Below are positions 36,414 through 48,670 of a stretch of DNA of 64,000 nt, one piece after another. Below the pieces are notes generated by a model that made no database searches, was not told the DNA's origin, and saw only the letters and a list, made by a program, of their open reading frames with translations. How positions within the stretch are numbered: position 1 is the stretch's first letter; every line of letters starts with the position of its first letter. The translations under genes and the position numbers were made by a program. The DNA is from Isoetes taiwanensis (lineage: Eukaryota; Streptophyta; Lycopodiopsida; Isoetales; Isoetaceae): contig JAJEKV010000101.1 in the NCBI GenBank assembly GCA_021234155.1, positions 2,523,089-2,587,088 of the forward strand, written 5' to 3'.

Positions 36414-39400
36414 TTCTCATTATGTTCTAAAAATCCCGCACGACACCCATTAATAAGGATCTCTTTGTTTGATCCGAGGAACCACACTATGTTTATCTTG
36501 TAGAACATTCAGAAGTTGACCCACACTCTAACAACATGTACGTAAGTTAAACAATTATATGCCTTAAACTATTCATAATTTGATATTACTAGGATGAAGC
36601 ATGCAAGGACCTCTGACACTGTTAATCATGTACCACCAGGCACAGGACTATTCTTAAGCTCCACGCAGCAGGGCAGAAACAAGAAATCAGGTCAAGCGTC
36701 AGGTAGCAGACCCACGCCCCCGTCAGAAGCCACGCAGAAGTCCATGCCCCCGTCAAAGAAGGGAGCCAGAATGGACAAATGACAGCCTCCGGGGAGTGCG
36801 GCCCTAACTTAGCGGGATTCCATGCACTAATGAAGGCACTGCCAGATTCCCTGAAATCATGCGTTGATCCAGGAGTTGGTGACTGAAATCTACCATCCAC
36901 CTATTTTGGGCCCGAGGCCATTGTACTATATATATCAGTAGAGATAGATCTTAAGTTTTTAGATGAGATTTCAGCCTTGTCTCTTTTCCTTCCTCTCGCT
37001 TGACGAGAGTTCATGCATTTTGATTGATACTCAACGAAGGTCATATTTTGGCACCAGATCTTGCCCAGAAAGTTGGGAAGGTTTCCATGGAAAGGTGGGG
37101 AGGTTTCTATGGAAATCCTCCCTATTTTCTAATGTGGGAACTCCCCAAGTCGTACCAGGAAAGTTGGGGAGGTTTCCAGGAAAATGGGGGAGGTTTGCAG
37201 GGAAAGTTGGGGAGGTTTCCATCGAAAGTTGGAAGGTTTCCATCGAAGTCCAACCCAAATCGGGCGTAGATAAGACCATCACTTTAGAAGCTTTCTGGGC
37301 TCCGCTCAACTGGTTCGAAGCATGCAAAAGCCACCGCTGCAAAAGAGTAACCTTAAAATTTAATTTCGAGCTCAATTTCTATTCTTGAACCGCTCTGCAA
37401 AAAGAACTACCGGCCCGATTGGTCAAATTGCTCCAAGTCCAAGTCCAAAAGCCCCAATTCGGCACTTCTGGTCTCAACTCTCTTAAAAGGGAAGAAAATA
37501 TGAGCTATAAACCAATGGTCCATTTTGTTAGAGAAAAAATATTTTTGAATAAAACCTTTTTCCCCAACCAAAATCTTGTACAAAAGTAATGGACTCATGT
37601 CTTTATAATATCATGCTTTTAAACAGATTTTTAACATTATTTGCTTTTCTACTCTATCAAGTTCTCTTTCTATTTCATGGTTAATCGATGTTTGCAGCAT
37701 TGGCATTTGGCATCCGTACACTATTGGAGTGCAAGGATCATTGTTAAATGTTGAATAGGTGTCACACTTGTGTTCTTTTCAGTACTTCTAGTCCATTTTT
37801 TTTATCTCTATGGGTTTCTCCAAAAATCTGAAAGAGAGAGGTTTTTTTCCTAGTTGATAAATTTCTAGCTTCGAGTTTCTTTTTCGTTGTGGCATGCCTC
37901 TTTACTTATTGAGATCCTCGGTGATTGTCTAGTTCTTGGAGTTTTCTAAACATTTTAGCTTTATGTTTTTTCTAGTCAATTGTGTTTACTACTACATTGT
38001 TTTGCTTTGACTTTGTTTTGTTTTGTTTTTCTATTCTATTCTTTGCTTTTTGTTTTTTTTTTTCCACTTCTAAGCTTGGCTTCTTCGCTTGCTTTATTTG
38101 TTATGTAGGTAGATTACTTGGTCTGCACTTGTTCCCTTTCTCGTAGTGTCATGATGGATTTATTTAGTTGTAGACAGGTTATGGTCTTTCCTGGTGTATT
38201 TTCAAGTTTTTTTGCACCTTTTTCCTGTCTTAAAGAATTTTTAGGTAGATGGTCTTGGATTTTTTTTCTATAGTAGTTTCTCAGTTGGTTTTGCTTTCTA
38301 CAGTATTTCATCTTTACATCTGGCAATAGTTGCCTTGAAGGTCTTTCAATTTTTCCCTGGAACTTTGATTTCTTGACTTCCTTTTCTTTTGGGTATTCTG
38401 TTTAATGTCATAACTATGTATATTCCTTGTTGCAATATATGCAATGGTTGAACATTTGTGACTTCCCAGTTGATATTTGTAGAAAGCAAATATTTAGCAA
38501 TGGGGTCAAATGATACGATGTTCAATAACCATGGAAAATTACGAAACTTCAAATATATTATAAGGGGAACCCCAGGAGATCAGTGCCGAGATGATCAGAA
38601 AGAATGATAAATGAATTGTTAAAAGCCAAATTGTGAATTGAAGAATTCAAAGAGAATTTAATTCAGCAAAGTGAAGAAACTGGTTGAGCATTTGCTCGAT
38701 CAATTACTAAACAGTGATCGAGTCAAATACCATTTGAACTTTATATATATCGAACCATTAAAACTATTACTTTGCATTATCTCTAGTAAATTTGTTTGGT
38801 CTAAAACTTTAACTAGAAGATTTGCTTTGATGTTAGTATTTAATATCAGAGCTAAACTTCTAACACAACAACACGTTTTTGGAGCTTCCTTGTTTTTTGA
38901 GCTTCCCTATTGAACACCATTGATGAATATGAAGGGAAACCATATTTCCAAGTATAGAAAAATAAAATACAAAGAGTCTTTAGAAACAAAAGATCTTTAA
39001 TCTATTATTGAATGTACGAATGGGCATAAAGTGGTGAATAGCATAGCTGCAGGGAGCACAGTTAGTTCTCCAGAAGGGGCCACTAGTTCTAATGTTATTG
39101 TAGGAGCTACAATACTTGTAGTTGGAAGTGCAAGTAGGACTTGAGTTAAACCTGTAAATACAAAAATAAAAGAAGCAAAAGGGATTATATACAATGTAAG
39201 GTAAATTCTTGTATTTTACCCAAACTCGGAACAAAACACCTAAGTAAATGTGAGATCATTTGCTCATGAACTTTCAAAGAAAATCATCTCCTCAAATTGA
39301 TTTGCTAGAATAGGAATTGAGGAGGTTGAGGTATGATGTAAAAAATGATTTGAACAAGTGCTTCTTAAAAACTGACTCTAAAATTTTGGACTTGGAATGA

Positions 39401-40710
39401 GTTGGAGTACCATATTTAGAGCAAAACCAAGTACTTGTTATAGCCAAAAATTGCCACTTGAAGGTTCTCATAATGTTGTTGTACAAAAATTGGATATGCT
39501 TCTTGAAGAGATGTTAAGTTATTATAGTTATTATTCCTAGGATGGCTCCTATAATACAACTAATTGGCTAGTGTTCTCATTGAGCTCTTTAAAAATCATG
39601 AGTGCAAAATGATACCCCGTACTAGAGATAGAAAATTTTGAAAGCTTGAAAAATAAAATGATCCAAAACTAGACAATCATCGAGAGCATGACAAAAATGA
39701 AGAATACAAGATAAAAGATGAATCATCTGCCACGTAGGCTAAGAGAATATGAGAAAACTAGCGACAGCTTTTCATCGGGATAAAAACCCCTGCCTTTCCA
39801 GGTTTTCGAGGAAAACCCTAATGCGAAACTGTCGCCAACACTCTCGAGAAAATCCTGCATTGCTCGAACCAAAATGAGACAACTTGAAGTACGCCAAGCC
39901 CAACAAAAAGTAGAAGCATCCAAACAAAGAGGATGCTCGATCGCTAGCATCCATTAGCCAAGAAATGATCGGATACAAACAAGATGGCGAGGCACCCCTA
40001 AGGATGAAGCACGACCTCTCTTACTCTGACAAGCAAGAGACTTCTAAACGTAACCTGCAAAGTCATGCTGAAAAAAGAGAATGACTCTTAGGGAGTTAGG
40101 CGCCTCATGCATCAATACAATATAGTATCAAATGTATGATAAGGCTCATAGGCTCCAAGGCCACGCCGAGAAAGAAATACCAACCACCAATTGGGAATCG
40201 TATGCAAAATGACCATCGCGGGAAACATCCAATTAATACTCTCTTGGAGGCTAAAGTGCCACGCCGAGAAAAAATGAATAAAAATAATGTCTCGGAGGCT
40301 ACAATGCCAGGCCAAGAAAATGAAATTATGCAAAGAATTGGAGATCACTGGAGCACAACGTTGAACAATAAGCAAATACGAGACTATCCAAAAAACGTTA
40401 GATATGTCTAACAAGCACCGATATGATAGAGGAAGAGGGGGGCGGGAAACTTGTGGAGCCTAAATGATCTAAATGAAAAGGAGCTCAAGAGAACGCTGAT
40501 GACTGAAAATGAGAAAGGAGTCGGTTTTAAATAGGAGATGCAAGGAGGCGCATTCCCATCCAAGGAATGTCGATTCTATTGTTATTGCAATAGAACCGTG
40601 GCATTGTCAAATCGAAAGCGATCAACTCGGCAACTTTATCATCCATCCATAGGTGATTTTTTTCCACATGGTTTTCTTATTTGTTCTAAATGTTTTTACG
40701 AGTTGGCTCG
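36412..40710. other. No recognisable gene; scattered simple and tandem repeats
   Basis: No frame has known motifs. The segment holds the minisatellite at 37065-37250, T-rich sequence at 37780-38300, and three spaced copies of a GCCACGCCGAGAAA-like unit near 40147-40325. Short frames (38671-38913, 39723-39978, 40112-40414) are featureless. Confidence 0.5.
37065..37250. repeat. Minisatellite, unit about 21-24 bp
   Basis: Around six imperfect copies of GGAAAGTTGGGGAGGTTTCC, partly interrupted by a non-repeat spacer near 37115-37160. The overlapping frames on both strands (36963-37388, 37031-37375) are products of the repeat. Confidence 0.75.
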
Positions 40711-41138
40711 AATGAGCAATTGGAAAGACTCTGGTGTAATTACTTCAGGTTAATATCGGTTCTCCAACTACTAAAGTATTAAAACTGCTTTCTGACGTGT
40801 TTCAACATGACCAGAATTAATAATAAGAATTTCATGTAGAATATGAGGAACACAGAGATGAGCTAGTTCAAATAAGTTCATGGCTCTTGCCCAGTGCACA
40901 ATCAATTTGGCATACAAGAAAGTCTTCGTGGGGGACTTGATTTTACTAAAGATGATTAAACGAGCAAAATGGAAAGACTTTGGTGTAATTACTTCAGGTT
41001 CATATACCGGTTCTCCAACTACTATAATATTAAAACTACTTTCTGACGTGTTTCAATATGACCAGAATTAATAATAAGAATTTCGTGTAAAATATGAGGA
41101 AAACAAAGATGAGCTAGTTCAGATAAGTTCATGGCTCT
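40711..41138. repeat. Two spaced direct repeats of about 177 bp
   Basis: 40711-40887 and 40961-41138 are closely similar, from GGAAAGACT to AAGTTCATGGCTCT, separated by 73 bp of unrelated sequence. Each contains CTTTCTGACGTGTTTCAA and GAATTAATAATAAGAATTTC. They could be fragments of short LTRs or a tandem duplication. Confidence 0.75.
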
Positions 41139-41654
41139 AGTGAAGGAAATCATAGTCATGTCATTTGTATTTCTTAATGTCTCAGTACATGCAGGATATG
41201 AGTATTATGCAGAAGGATATTTCCTAGGCAAGCACAGATCTCTTAGAAGAATTATATTAGAGGCTAATACCATGGTCGATGGTGTGCCTCTAAAGCATTG
41301 GACTGAAATATTTTGTTTTTATAGTAGTCTATAGACGAATGGAATAGTGCCTCATTTGGATTTAGGAATAGGAAGCTCGAAACTGACTGAAAAGTTCGGT
41401 GAGCTCCTTTCTATATAAGAAAACCAAGAAGAACATAATAGATACAGGTGAAAACTGTGGTAATACCAGATCTGGCATGAAATACAAGGGATTTCGATAA
41501 CTTGGTTTGATCTATATGCTTCAAAGTTCCATTGACTCAATTTTGCTATAATTTCTAGTTCAAAATATCTAGACATATTGTCTACATGGTTTTTAAGGCT
41601 CTTATAGTTTAAGTTGCACATTGAAGTATTGCTAGCCATATGCCGTTATATTTC
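41139..41654. other. No recognisable gene; possible decayed Copia 5' region
   Basis: No domain is visible. At 41630-41670 the sequence (AATATCAAAGTC followed by ATGTCTAC) aligns loosely with the primer site and gag start of the Copia element ending at 53857, suggesting a worn 5' flank of the gag fragment that follows. Confidence 0.35.
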
Positions 41655-42619
41655 AATATCAAAGTCATGTCTACCAGGTTGGGAGCATCAGTGTTAAGTG
41701 GTATTGAAATATTCCAAGGAGAAGCTGGATTGCAAGTATGGAAAGGCAGAATGATGTATTGGAAGCTGAAGCCTTATGGGAATATATTGAAGGTACTGAT
41801 AACATTGATACTGAAAGTAGTACTGCAAATTTATCCAGAGGAGCTGAAGGATCTGCAAGTGTAACTGGGGGCGATAATGAAAGCAGCCAAAGAGGTAAAA
41901 TACAAGAAGCTCGTGTCATAATAGGCAGCAAGTTAAGCTCCAATATCATGTTGAAATTAAAAGGAAAAACAGCAAAGGAAATATGGGAGTATTTGATCAA
42001 AACCCATGAAGTTAAAAATACTTCTCAACTTGATATGCTTGATAGAGAGCTTAGAAGGCTGAAATTTCAACAAAATGATAATCTAACACAATTTTTTGAG
42101 AAGTTTGATAATATAATAGCAGATATGGAGGGTGCTGGAGTCCCTATAACTAAAGAGTTTCAGGTAATATCTCTAGCGAGAACTTTTGCAAAATTTGGGG
42201 AGTAAGGAACTCTGATTAGAGAAAGGGCTGGAGCCCTTATAAGAACTGAGATGGAGCAAAGGAGGATAAGTCAAGAAGAAGAAGATGAGCATATCGAAGT
42301 TTTGTATGCAGGAAGAGGTAGAGGAAGTGGAAAAGTAGGTCCATGCTTCATTTGTAAAGCATATGGACACTTGAAAGCTAATTGCCCTAAGGCAAAGAAA
42401 AGCAAGTGTTTTAATTGCAATGGCTATGGCCATATGGCTGCTGCTTGCCCCAGTCCAAAAGACTTAGGCAGAGGAAAAGGAAGAGGAGGCTACAACAATA
42501 GTAGAGGCAGTTCAAGTGTTGCTAGAGGAAGAGGGAATAAAGGAAAAGGTGAAGGAATGAGTAGTGTTAATTTAACACAGAGTACCACTGCAAAAGAAGA
42601 AGATCTGAGGCTGAGGTAA
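41655..42619 (+). pseudogene. Copia gag remnant with two zinc knuckles
   Basis: After a shift near 41740, the frame 41738-42205 encodes a UBN2-type gag (ARVIIGSKLSSNIMLKLKG, AKEIWEYLIKTHEV, NLTQFFEKFDNIIADMEGAG). The frame 42251-42619 carries two CCHC knuckles, CFICKAYGHLKANC and CFNCNGYGHMAAAC, then a Gly/Arg-rich tail. It is the same family as the gag at 51933-53096 on the other strand. A stop at about 42205 and the loss of pol show it is a fragment. Confidence 0.85.
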
Positions 42620-42784
42620 GTACTTCCAGCACTCAATTGAATCTCCACCATACATAACACAAGAAGATGCAGTCATAGTGGTATGCCATGAGACTACAAT
42701 GAGACCATAACATAATAAGAGGTCATTGGGATAAGAAACTTAGAAGATAAGACACCTAAAACTCCAACATCAACAGACATACTA

Positions 42785-42960
<176 letters not shown>

Positions 42961-43206
42961 TATTTTTACGTCATGCCACATTGGCAGCGTCCATGAGGAC
43001 ATATGACGGACCCCCAGAGACTTGAACACTAAGGAATTAACACTAAGGAGATGTGGTAACACTAAGGAATTAAGTTGCACAAATGAAGTTTTTCCTTCCC
43101 TTTCAGAGCTTGATATATAAGTATTCTCAGCATCTACAGTTGAACATTCATGAACTATGAGCATCAAACATTCTTTGGAAGAGTCAAAGCTACGGAGTAG
43201 TAGAAA

Positions 43207-44695
43207 TTGCAAGCATTAGACAAGTACTTGACAGATGTAGCTAGAATATGGCGGCAAGGCCGGAAGAAATTATTGCAACAGGTAAAAATATATGCAGACT
43301 TTAAAAAGTTTTTGAGTCAAATAACTTGCATGCAAATTATTATCCTGATTTTAAAAGACAATGGGATCATTTCAAGCAAGGAAAACATGAATACGTGCAT
43401 CGTTTCTACTCTAGGTTCTCTTATCTAGCTATTCAAATAAGAGAATTGCAGCCAGAAGAATTTTCAAAAAGTGAAATAACTCAAAAGTTTATAGCCGGAT
43501 TAAGAGATACATTGTATGCAGAGCTATGTCTTGCGAAACCATCAACTATTGACGAAGTGCTGATAAAAGCTGAAGCAACAAAGATGAAGCACAATCTTAG
43601 TGCAACACGATATGATATCTAGGGGTATCCCCAAGAAAAGATTTATAAACCAGATAATGCCAAAAGCAAGCGAAAGGGAGAATAAGAGGTATAGATTGAA
43701 TACCTTGAATACCAATGATAATTTTCATGCAAAAGAAAATAATGGTGAACGGATAGCTAGAAATGAGGCTAAAGCACCCCTAAGAAGATGTTTTTTATAT
43801 GGAGGACCTCACTATAAGAAGCAATGCCCAAACCTAGCATCCAATATTAAAACAAATCCCGAGCAACCCAAAGAGGAAACCCGAGCAAAAAACTTAATCA
43901 ACTGCACAGATTGCCCATGTTCATTTTGCTGAAGAACTTCCTGAAAGTTCCCATATCAAGGAAAAGGCAGAAGCCTACGAGAGAGGTCGGCTTCAAATTG
44001 GTCATCTAAACAAAGTAAGTAAAGTAAAAGTGTTTCTATGAGCATGTGATTGCTGGTTTGACTGAGCATTGCAATCATTTGATTTGAGCTAATGAAAGAA
44101 TCCTCTTTCAAACAAGTGTTGCTCTAGAGTAAAGAATCAAGAAGGTGCTTATGTCTGCAGCACAAATAACCAGATCCTTGGTATGATAGGTAGATCTTAC
44201 CAGCCTTAGGAAAAACTTTCAAAGCAGATAGTCAGGTGACTAGCTTTGAGAAAAGTTTGGAATCTTTTAATGCAGATAGTCAGGCGACTAGTTTTGGGAA
44301 AAGATTGATATTTAAGCAAGGCAGATGATCGAGGATGATCAGTCTTGAGAAGGGAAGGATTGTTACGGCACAAGCTCGAGGTGTGGCTCAGAAGACTTGC
44401 AGAGGTGGACACAGATGCAAAGCTTTTAAGAATTGAGTTAAAAATACTAGATAGTCTACAATTTATGCATCATTAGAAATATTAAATTAACTAACCTTAG
44501 AATACAGAAAAACTTATAAAATTAATTACTAAATAGTCGCTACAGTAGTAGTGACAAGTGGAAAGAGATTTGGAAAGGAACGAAAAGCCTTTAAAAGATC
44601 CAAAAAGGCAGAACTGGTTGGATAAGGCCTGATCTCAATCTGATTCTAAAAGTTTCGACCTGTCTGCAAGCTAAACTAAGCCTAAAGGCAGAATC
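43207..44695 (+). mobile_element. Ty3-type gag element, 5'-truncated, with 3' LTR start
   Basis: Shifted frames 43207-43428 and 43326-43622 encode a Retrotrans_gag-type domain (LDKYLTDVARIWRQGRKK; HFKQGKHEYVHRFYSRF; YAELCLAKPSTIDEVL). The next frame (43600-43932) ends in a defective zinc knuckle CFLYGGPHYKKQC. Three repeats of a GCAGATAGTCAGG-type unit (44224-44355) precede a purine tract GAGAAGGGAAGGAT and TGTTACGG at 44361, the likely 3' LTR start. That LTR is cut at 44695 by the Copia element and should resume at 53863. No pol was found. It is related to the gag-only element at 47522-50480. Confidence 0.65.
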
Positions 44696-45262
44696 TGAAG
44701 AAATTTTGCTTAGATTTATCGTTAGAACTTTGAATAATCAATGAACCAATTTCCTTCGACTCTTAAGTTCAAATATCAATATTGCATAAAAAAATGCTCT
44801 AACCATTAATCAACTTCAATGCTACAGTAAAATAAATTTCCGATGGTCAATCAACTAAATATTGCATTATTCAATCTGGAAAACCTCGAGAGCCCAAGCA
44901 CTTACAAATTGTTCAGTTTTCAATCAACTACACACCATTCATTCGTTCTACTTAACTTTATAGTGATCAATCCAGCATTCAAGCCGGACCGAGCTGATAC
45001 CTCCTTGCCGATCTCTGCTTTCCAAATTCATACTTCGTCTTGCCTCCATTTTATTCGACCACAGTTTGACCTATGGTTTATACTAAATAAGGTAGATACC
45101 TCAATAAACGAATTTTCTCCTTCAACATTTAATAGGTTAATGCTACTATAGCTTAACCATTAATCAAACCTTAGGTTCAATGTTTTCAACCATAACCATA
45201 TGTTCAACCTCGAGCAGGTGCTACTAGGTCAACAAGAAATATTACATGATCATTCTCTTTCA
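44696..45262 (-). repeat. 3' LTR of the large Copia element
   Basis: 567 bp, closely similar to 53315-53857. On the minus strand it starts TGAAAGAGAATGATC, directly after the purine tract. It differs from the other LTR by small indels, notably around 44805-44840. Confidence 0.9.
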
Positions 45263-45279
45263 TTCCCCCCCTTCATATA
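45263..45279 (-). other. Polypurine tract
   Basis: On the minus strand GAAGGGGGGGAA runs into the TG of the 3' LTR, as expected for the plus-strand primer of an LTR element. Confidence 0.8.
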
Positions 45280-45486
45280 ATATTTCTCTGTTGCTACAGT
45301 GCATTAATTTTCTCAACTCTTCAAACCTATATATTGGTAATGCTTTAGTCATAATATCTGCCATCTGCTTCACAGTATTGATATATGTCAAGTGTATAAG
45401 ATTTTCACTTACAACATCCCTTATGAAATGAATCTCCATCTCTATATGTTTTCATCTTTCAGGCAACACTGGATTTTTAGACATTG

Positions 45487-46558
45487 CTATGCAGCTGGTA
45501 CTATCACAAGTACAATAGGCTTATCCTGATTAAACTCCAACTCATTCATCAATCTTCTTTCCTTGATAATTTCCTTTGCTGCCAAGGTTGCTGAGTTATA
45601 CGCAGCTTCAGGACTTGATAGAGCAACATTATTTTGTTTTTTGCATTTCCATGGCACAGGAGCTCCACCTAATAATATTAAATACCCTGATGTTGATTTC
45701 ATTTTGTCAAGATCTCCTCCCCAATCTGAGTCACAGTAGGCTTTCAGTCAGATTTAAATCATTTGAGTTATACATAATTCCAAAGTCCATGATTCCCTTT
45801 AAATATGTCAAAATTCTTTTTGCTGCAATCCAATGAGCCTTTCCTGGATTATGATTGTACCTACTGAGTATATTCACTGCAAAAGGTATGTTAGGCCTGG
45901 TACAATTTGCAACATACAATAAACAACCTATTAAAGACATGTAAGGAAAATTTTCCATTTGTCTCCTTTCATTTGCATTTTGTGGACACATGAGTTCAGA
46001 GATTCTATGTCCAGGGGCTATAGGAGAATTTGCAATATTACAATCTTTCATTCCAAATATCTCAACCATACTTTCAATATGTATTCTTTGGTTTAGTAAC
46101 AAAGTTTTGTTGTTCCTGTTCCCGTGCACTTCTATACTCAGAAATCTTTTCAACTCTCCAAGGTCTGTCATTTGAAACCTCTTGTTCAAAATATATTTGC
46201 AATGATTGAGAACCTTGTTTCCCTTTGCAATCATAATATTGTCATCACCATAAAGTCCAATGATACACCATTCTGTCCTTGAATCTGTATAAATTTCCAT
46301 CATAATTTAATTTTTCAAATCCCTGTTTTAGCAGATAATTATCCATACATTTGTACCATTCTCTTGGTGATTGTTTCAAACCATGCACTACTCTCTTTTA
46401 ATTTCCAAACTTTTCCATTTGTTGTTTCAAATCCTGATGTTTGCTTCAAATAAATTTCTTCCTCAAGCTTTGCATTTTAAAAAGGCTGTACTGACATCCG
46501 ATGTGATGTATTTCAAGATCACAAGAATTTGCAATTGCAAGAAGCATTCTTAGGCTGT
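45487..46558 (-). pseudogene. Copia RT (3' half) and RNase H
   Basis: Frame 46303-45731 holds the RT box YGDDN (the usual Copia form is YVDD), FQMTDLGELKRFLSIEV and later YMSLIGCLLYVANCTRPNI, the RT-to-RNase H linker. The frame 45702-45487 holds the RNase H start (KSTSGYLILLGGAPVPWKC, LSSPEAAYNSATLAAKEI). The two are shifted against each other, with upstream stops at 46304-46500. Confidence 0.85.
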
Positions 46559-46567
46559 TTATTTTAA

Positions 46568-47361
46568 GGGAAATTTTTAAAAATGCCCTTGTATTTTCAT
46601 ATATTTATGAAAATGCCCCTATACTTCTAATACTTACCAAAATGCCCCAGTATGGCAGGGTGAAAACAGAGCAATTAGTTCAAAACAAAGGCAAAATAGA
46701 AGATTACAGCGGGGATGTTAAAATAAGATTGAATAGAGGAATCGAACGGAAAGATTGGAAGCAACAAGAATGGATTTAGCAGACAAATTAACCAGAGGAT
46801 GTCAGAAATGTCACAAATGCGGTCTCTACTGAAAAACGGCACCTTGAATCCAGCGAAGACATGATTGCTATCTGTTGTTGATTGGTTGCCTTGTACAGTT
46901 CCGTCAAAGCTGAAACTATAATCGCTGGAACTAAGTTTCATTATGGCTTTGTCTCAAATTTCTGGCTTTTGGTTTCATTAGAAATCTTCGTTTCAAATCA
47001 AGAACAAATAGTTCAAAGCTTGACTCGGATTTGAGCTTGTAATCTCTGGATCCAGAAATAATACCTGTAAGAGCACCATAGCTGGAATTTTTTAATAAAG
47101 AAATTAATTTGGGGCTAGTGGAAGCTCTAGAAGAAGAAGCAAACTTCTGTAATAATAATCTGGCTAAGTGGTTTCAAAAGCCAATTGCATGCGGGATTGG
47201 TAGGAGCAGTGGCCAAAATTCATCTATCGGACCTGCGTAGGTCTTCAAGGATTCAGAAGCGTAGAAGCGTATATAAAAATAGGGCATTTTGATAAATATT
47301 AGAAATACAAGGGCATTTTGACAAATGCACTAAAATTTAAGGGTATTTTTAAAATTTTCCC
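46568..47361. mobile_element. Non-autonomous Mutator-like element (MULE)
   Basis: A 794-bp unit flanked by perfect 9-bp duplications TTATTTTAA (46559-46567, 47362-47370). Terminal inverted repeats of about 90 bp begin GGGAAATTTTTAAAAATGCCC and repeat AAAATGCCCC-type blocks, a typical plant MULE end. The Copia RT frame reads through in register if the element is left out. The interior (about 46680-47220) has a small minus-strand frame (46941-46675) without recognised domain and no transposase. Confidence 0.9.
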
Positions 47362-47370
47362 TTATTTTAA

Positions 47371-47521
47371 CCAGAGGTGAAAAAGTTTCATCATAATCAC
47401 GCCCCTTTTGCTGTGTGAAACCTTGTGCAACTAATCTGGCCTTAAATTTATCAGGTTTTCCCTCATTTCCAGGTTTTATTCTAAAAACCCATATGTTTCC
47501 AATAATGTTTTTATCTGCAGG
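47371..47521 (-). pseudogene. Copia RT, N-terminal segment between the two insertions
   Basis: Minus-strand reading gives [15 protein letters not shown], then [11 protein letters not shown] and DETFSPLVK, classic Copia RT start motifs. It continues on the left beyond the MULE and on the right beyond the gag-only element. Confidence 0.9.
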
Positions 47522-48240
47522 TGTTACAGATTCAAGACTTTATGGCAAGCAATAATCATAGAATGAGTTTTATCAAGACAAATATAACTCTAATCAGCAA
47601 AATCTAGCTTTCACGGCGAAGCTCTCCACCCAACCGGGCTCTACCAGAGCAAGAGAATTCCAGAGAAAGACTGAGTTTATGGAAATAGGGAAAACAGATT
47701 GACACTAAAGTATCCTCTTTAGCAATTCTCAAGTTTAAGAAATGGCTATGAATTTGGGTGCTCCCCAAATCACCAAGGTCAGCCGGGAATTTCACAGAAT
47801 CAGGCTTGGATTTCCCCTGCGAATAGAACTGAAGGGCTTAATATTAGTAGAAAGGGAATTCCTGATGTAGAATGGCAGACTGAACCAGCTTGCTGAGGCC
47901 GGATCAGCAGGGGCCGGAAGTGAACTGAAGGTATCGGATTTGGTCTCAAGTTCATTGTAGCGTTGTCTAAGAATTATTGTAGCAGCTAATATTGTCAGGT
48001 CGATCTGTTGATGCGGTCGGTCAGACGCTTCGCTCCCTTTTCTTTATATTGCGCTGCCGTTATTACATAAGGATTGGACAAAAGGTAAAGGTTCGATGCC
48101 CATAAAAATAGATGGCCCCTTTTTCATAAGGAAATTAAATCTTATAGTATCGACAATCTTTGCTTTTCAATTGACTTTAATGACTCTTGGATAATTATTT
48201 TGGTCTTTCTTTTTCGTTCTCATGCTTTTACAGCCGCCCC
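47522..48240 (-). repeat. 3' LTR of the gag-only element
   Basis: Matches 49748-50460 closely. Past CATGCTTTTACAGCCG the two copies diverge, so the inner end is placed only approximately. Confidence 0.8.
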
Positions 48241-48670
48241 CAATGCTTTCTCATTCCACAACTAGAAAAAATAATCAAGTCCAACCCTTTAGGCTGAATA
48301 GTTTTTTTCTTTATATATCTCAATAATGAACAATGAGATTAACATCTATGCTGCAGACATAGTTGTTGTCTTTAAAACTTGAAAGTTTAACCCTATCCTC
48401 CTTCATGGAATTACTACTTAACAACTTATTTTAAACTATTTTAAATAGGCAATTTGCAGTTTCGCCCTTTCCTTTTGCGCTTCATCTGCAAAAGTTACTT
48501 GTTTATTCGTTTTGGCGCTTGGTTCAACCGGGAGCTCTTCCATCTGAGACATTTGGGCCGGAGGTCCGCTAGAACGAGGATTTGGTCTATAGTCTATTCT
48601 GCCTAGTTCCCTTCGTTCCCCCTATTGCCTCGATCATTTTGCTCTCTTTTTGCACTTAACTTCGGGCAGT

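Noticed and set aside
31488-36960. Possible LTR pair around the plus-strand LINE
   Set aside because: The similarity near 31488 and 36905 is short, no matching ends or primer site were found, and so it is not called as an LTR element.
36963-37388. 141-codon frame with Gly/Phe/Lys repeats
   Set aside because: It is the minisatellite read as protein.
44843-45151. Frames such as MVNQLNIALFNLENLES, repeated at 53360-53593
   Set aside because: They are LTR sequence of the Copia element read on the strand opposite to its genes.
47604-47795. Frame starting MKFPADLGDLGSTQ, repeated at 49782-50021
   Set aside because: Both lie inside the LTRs of the gag-only element, so the repetition comes from the LTR, not from a gene pair.
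48085-48110. AGGTTCGATGCCC resembling a tRNA T-arm (also near 50310)
   Set aside because: No matching acceptor or anticodon arms are present, and both lie in LTRs.
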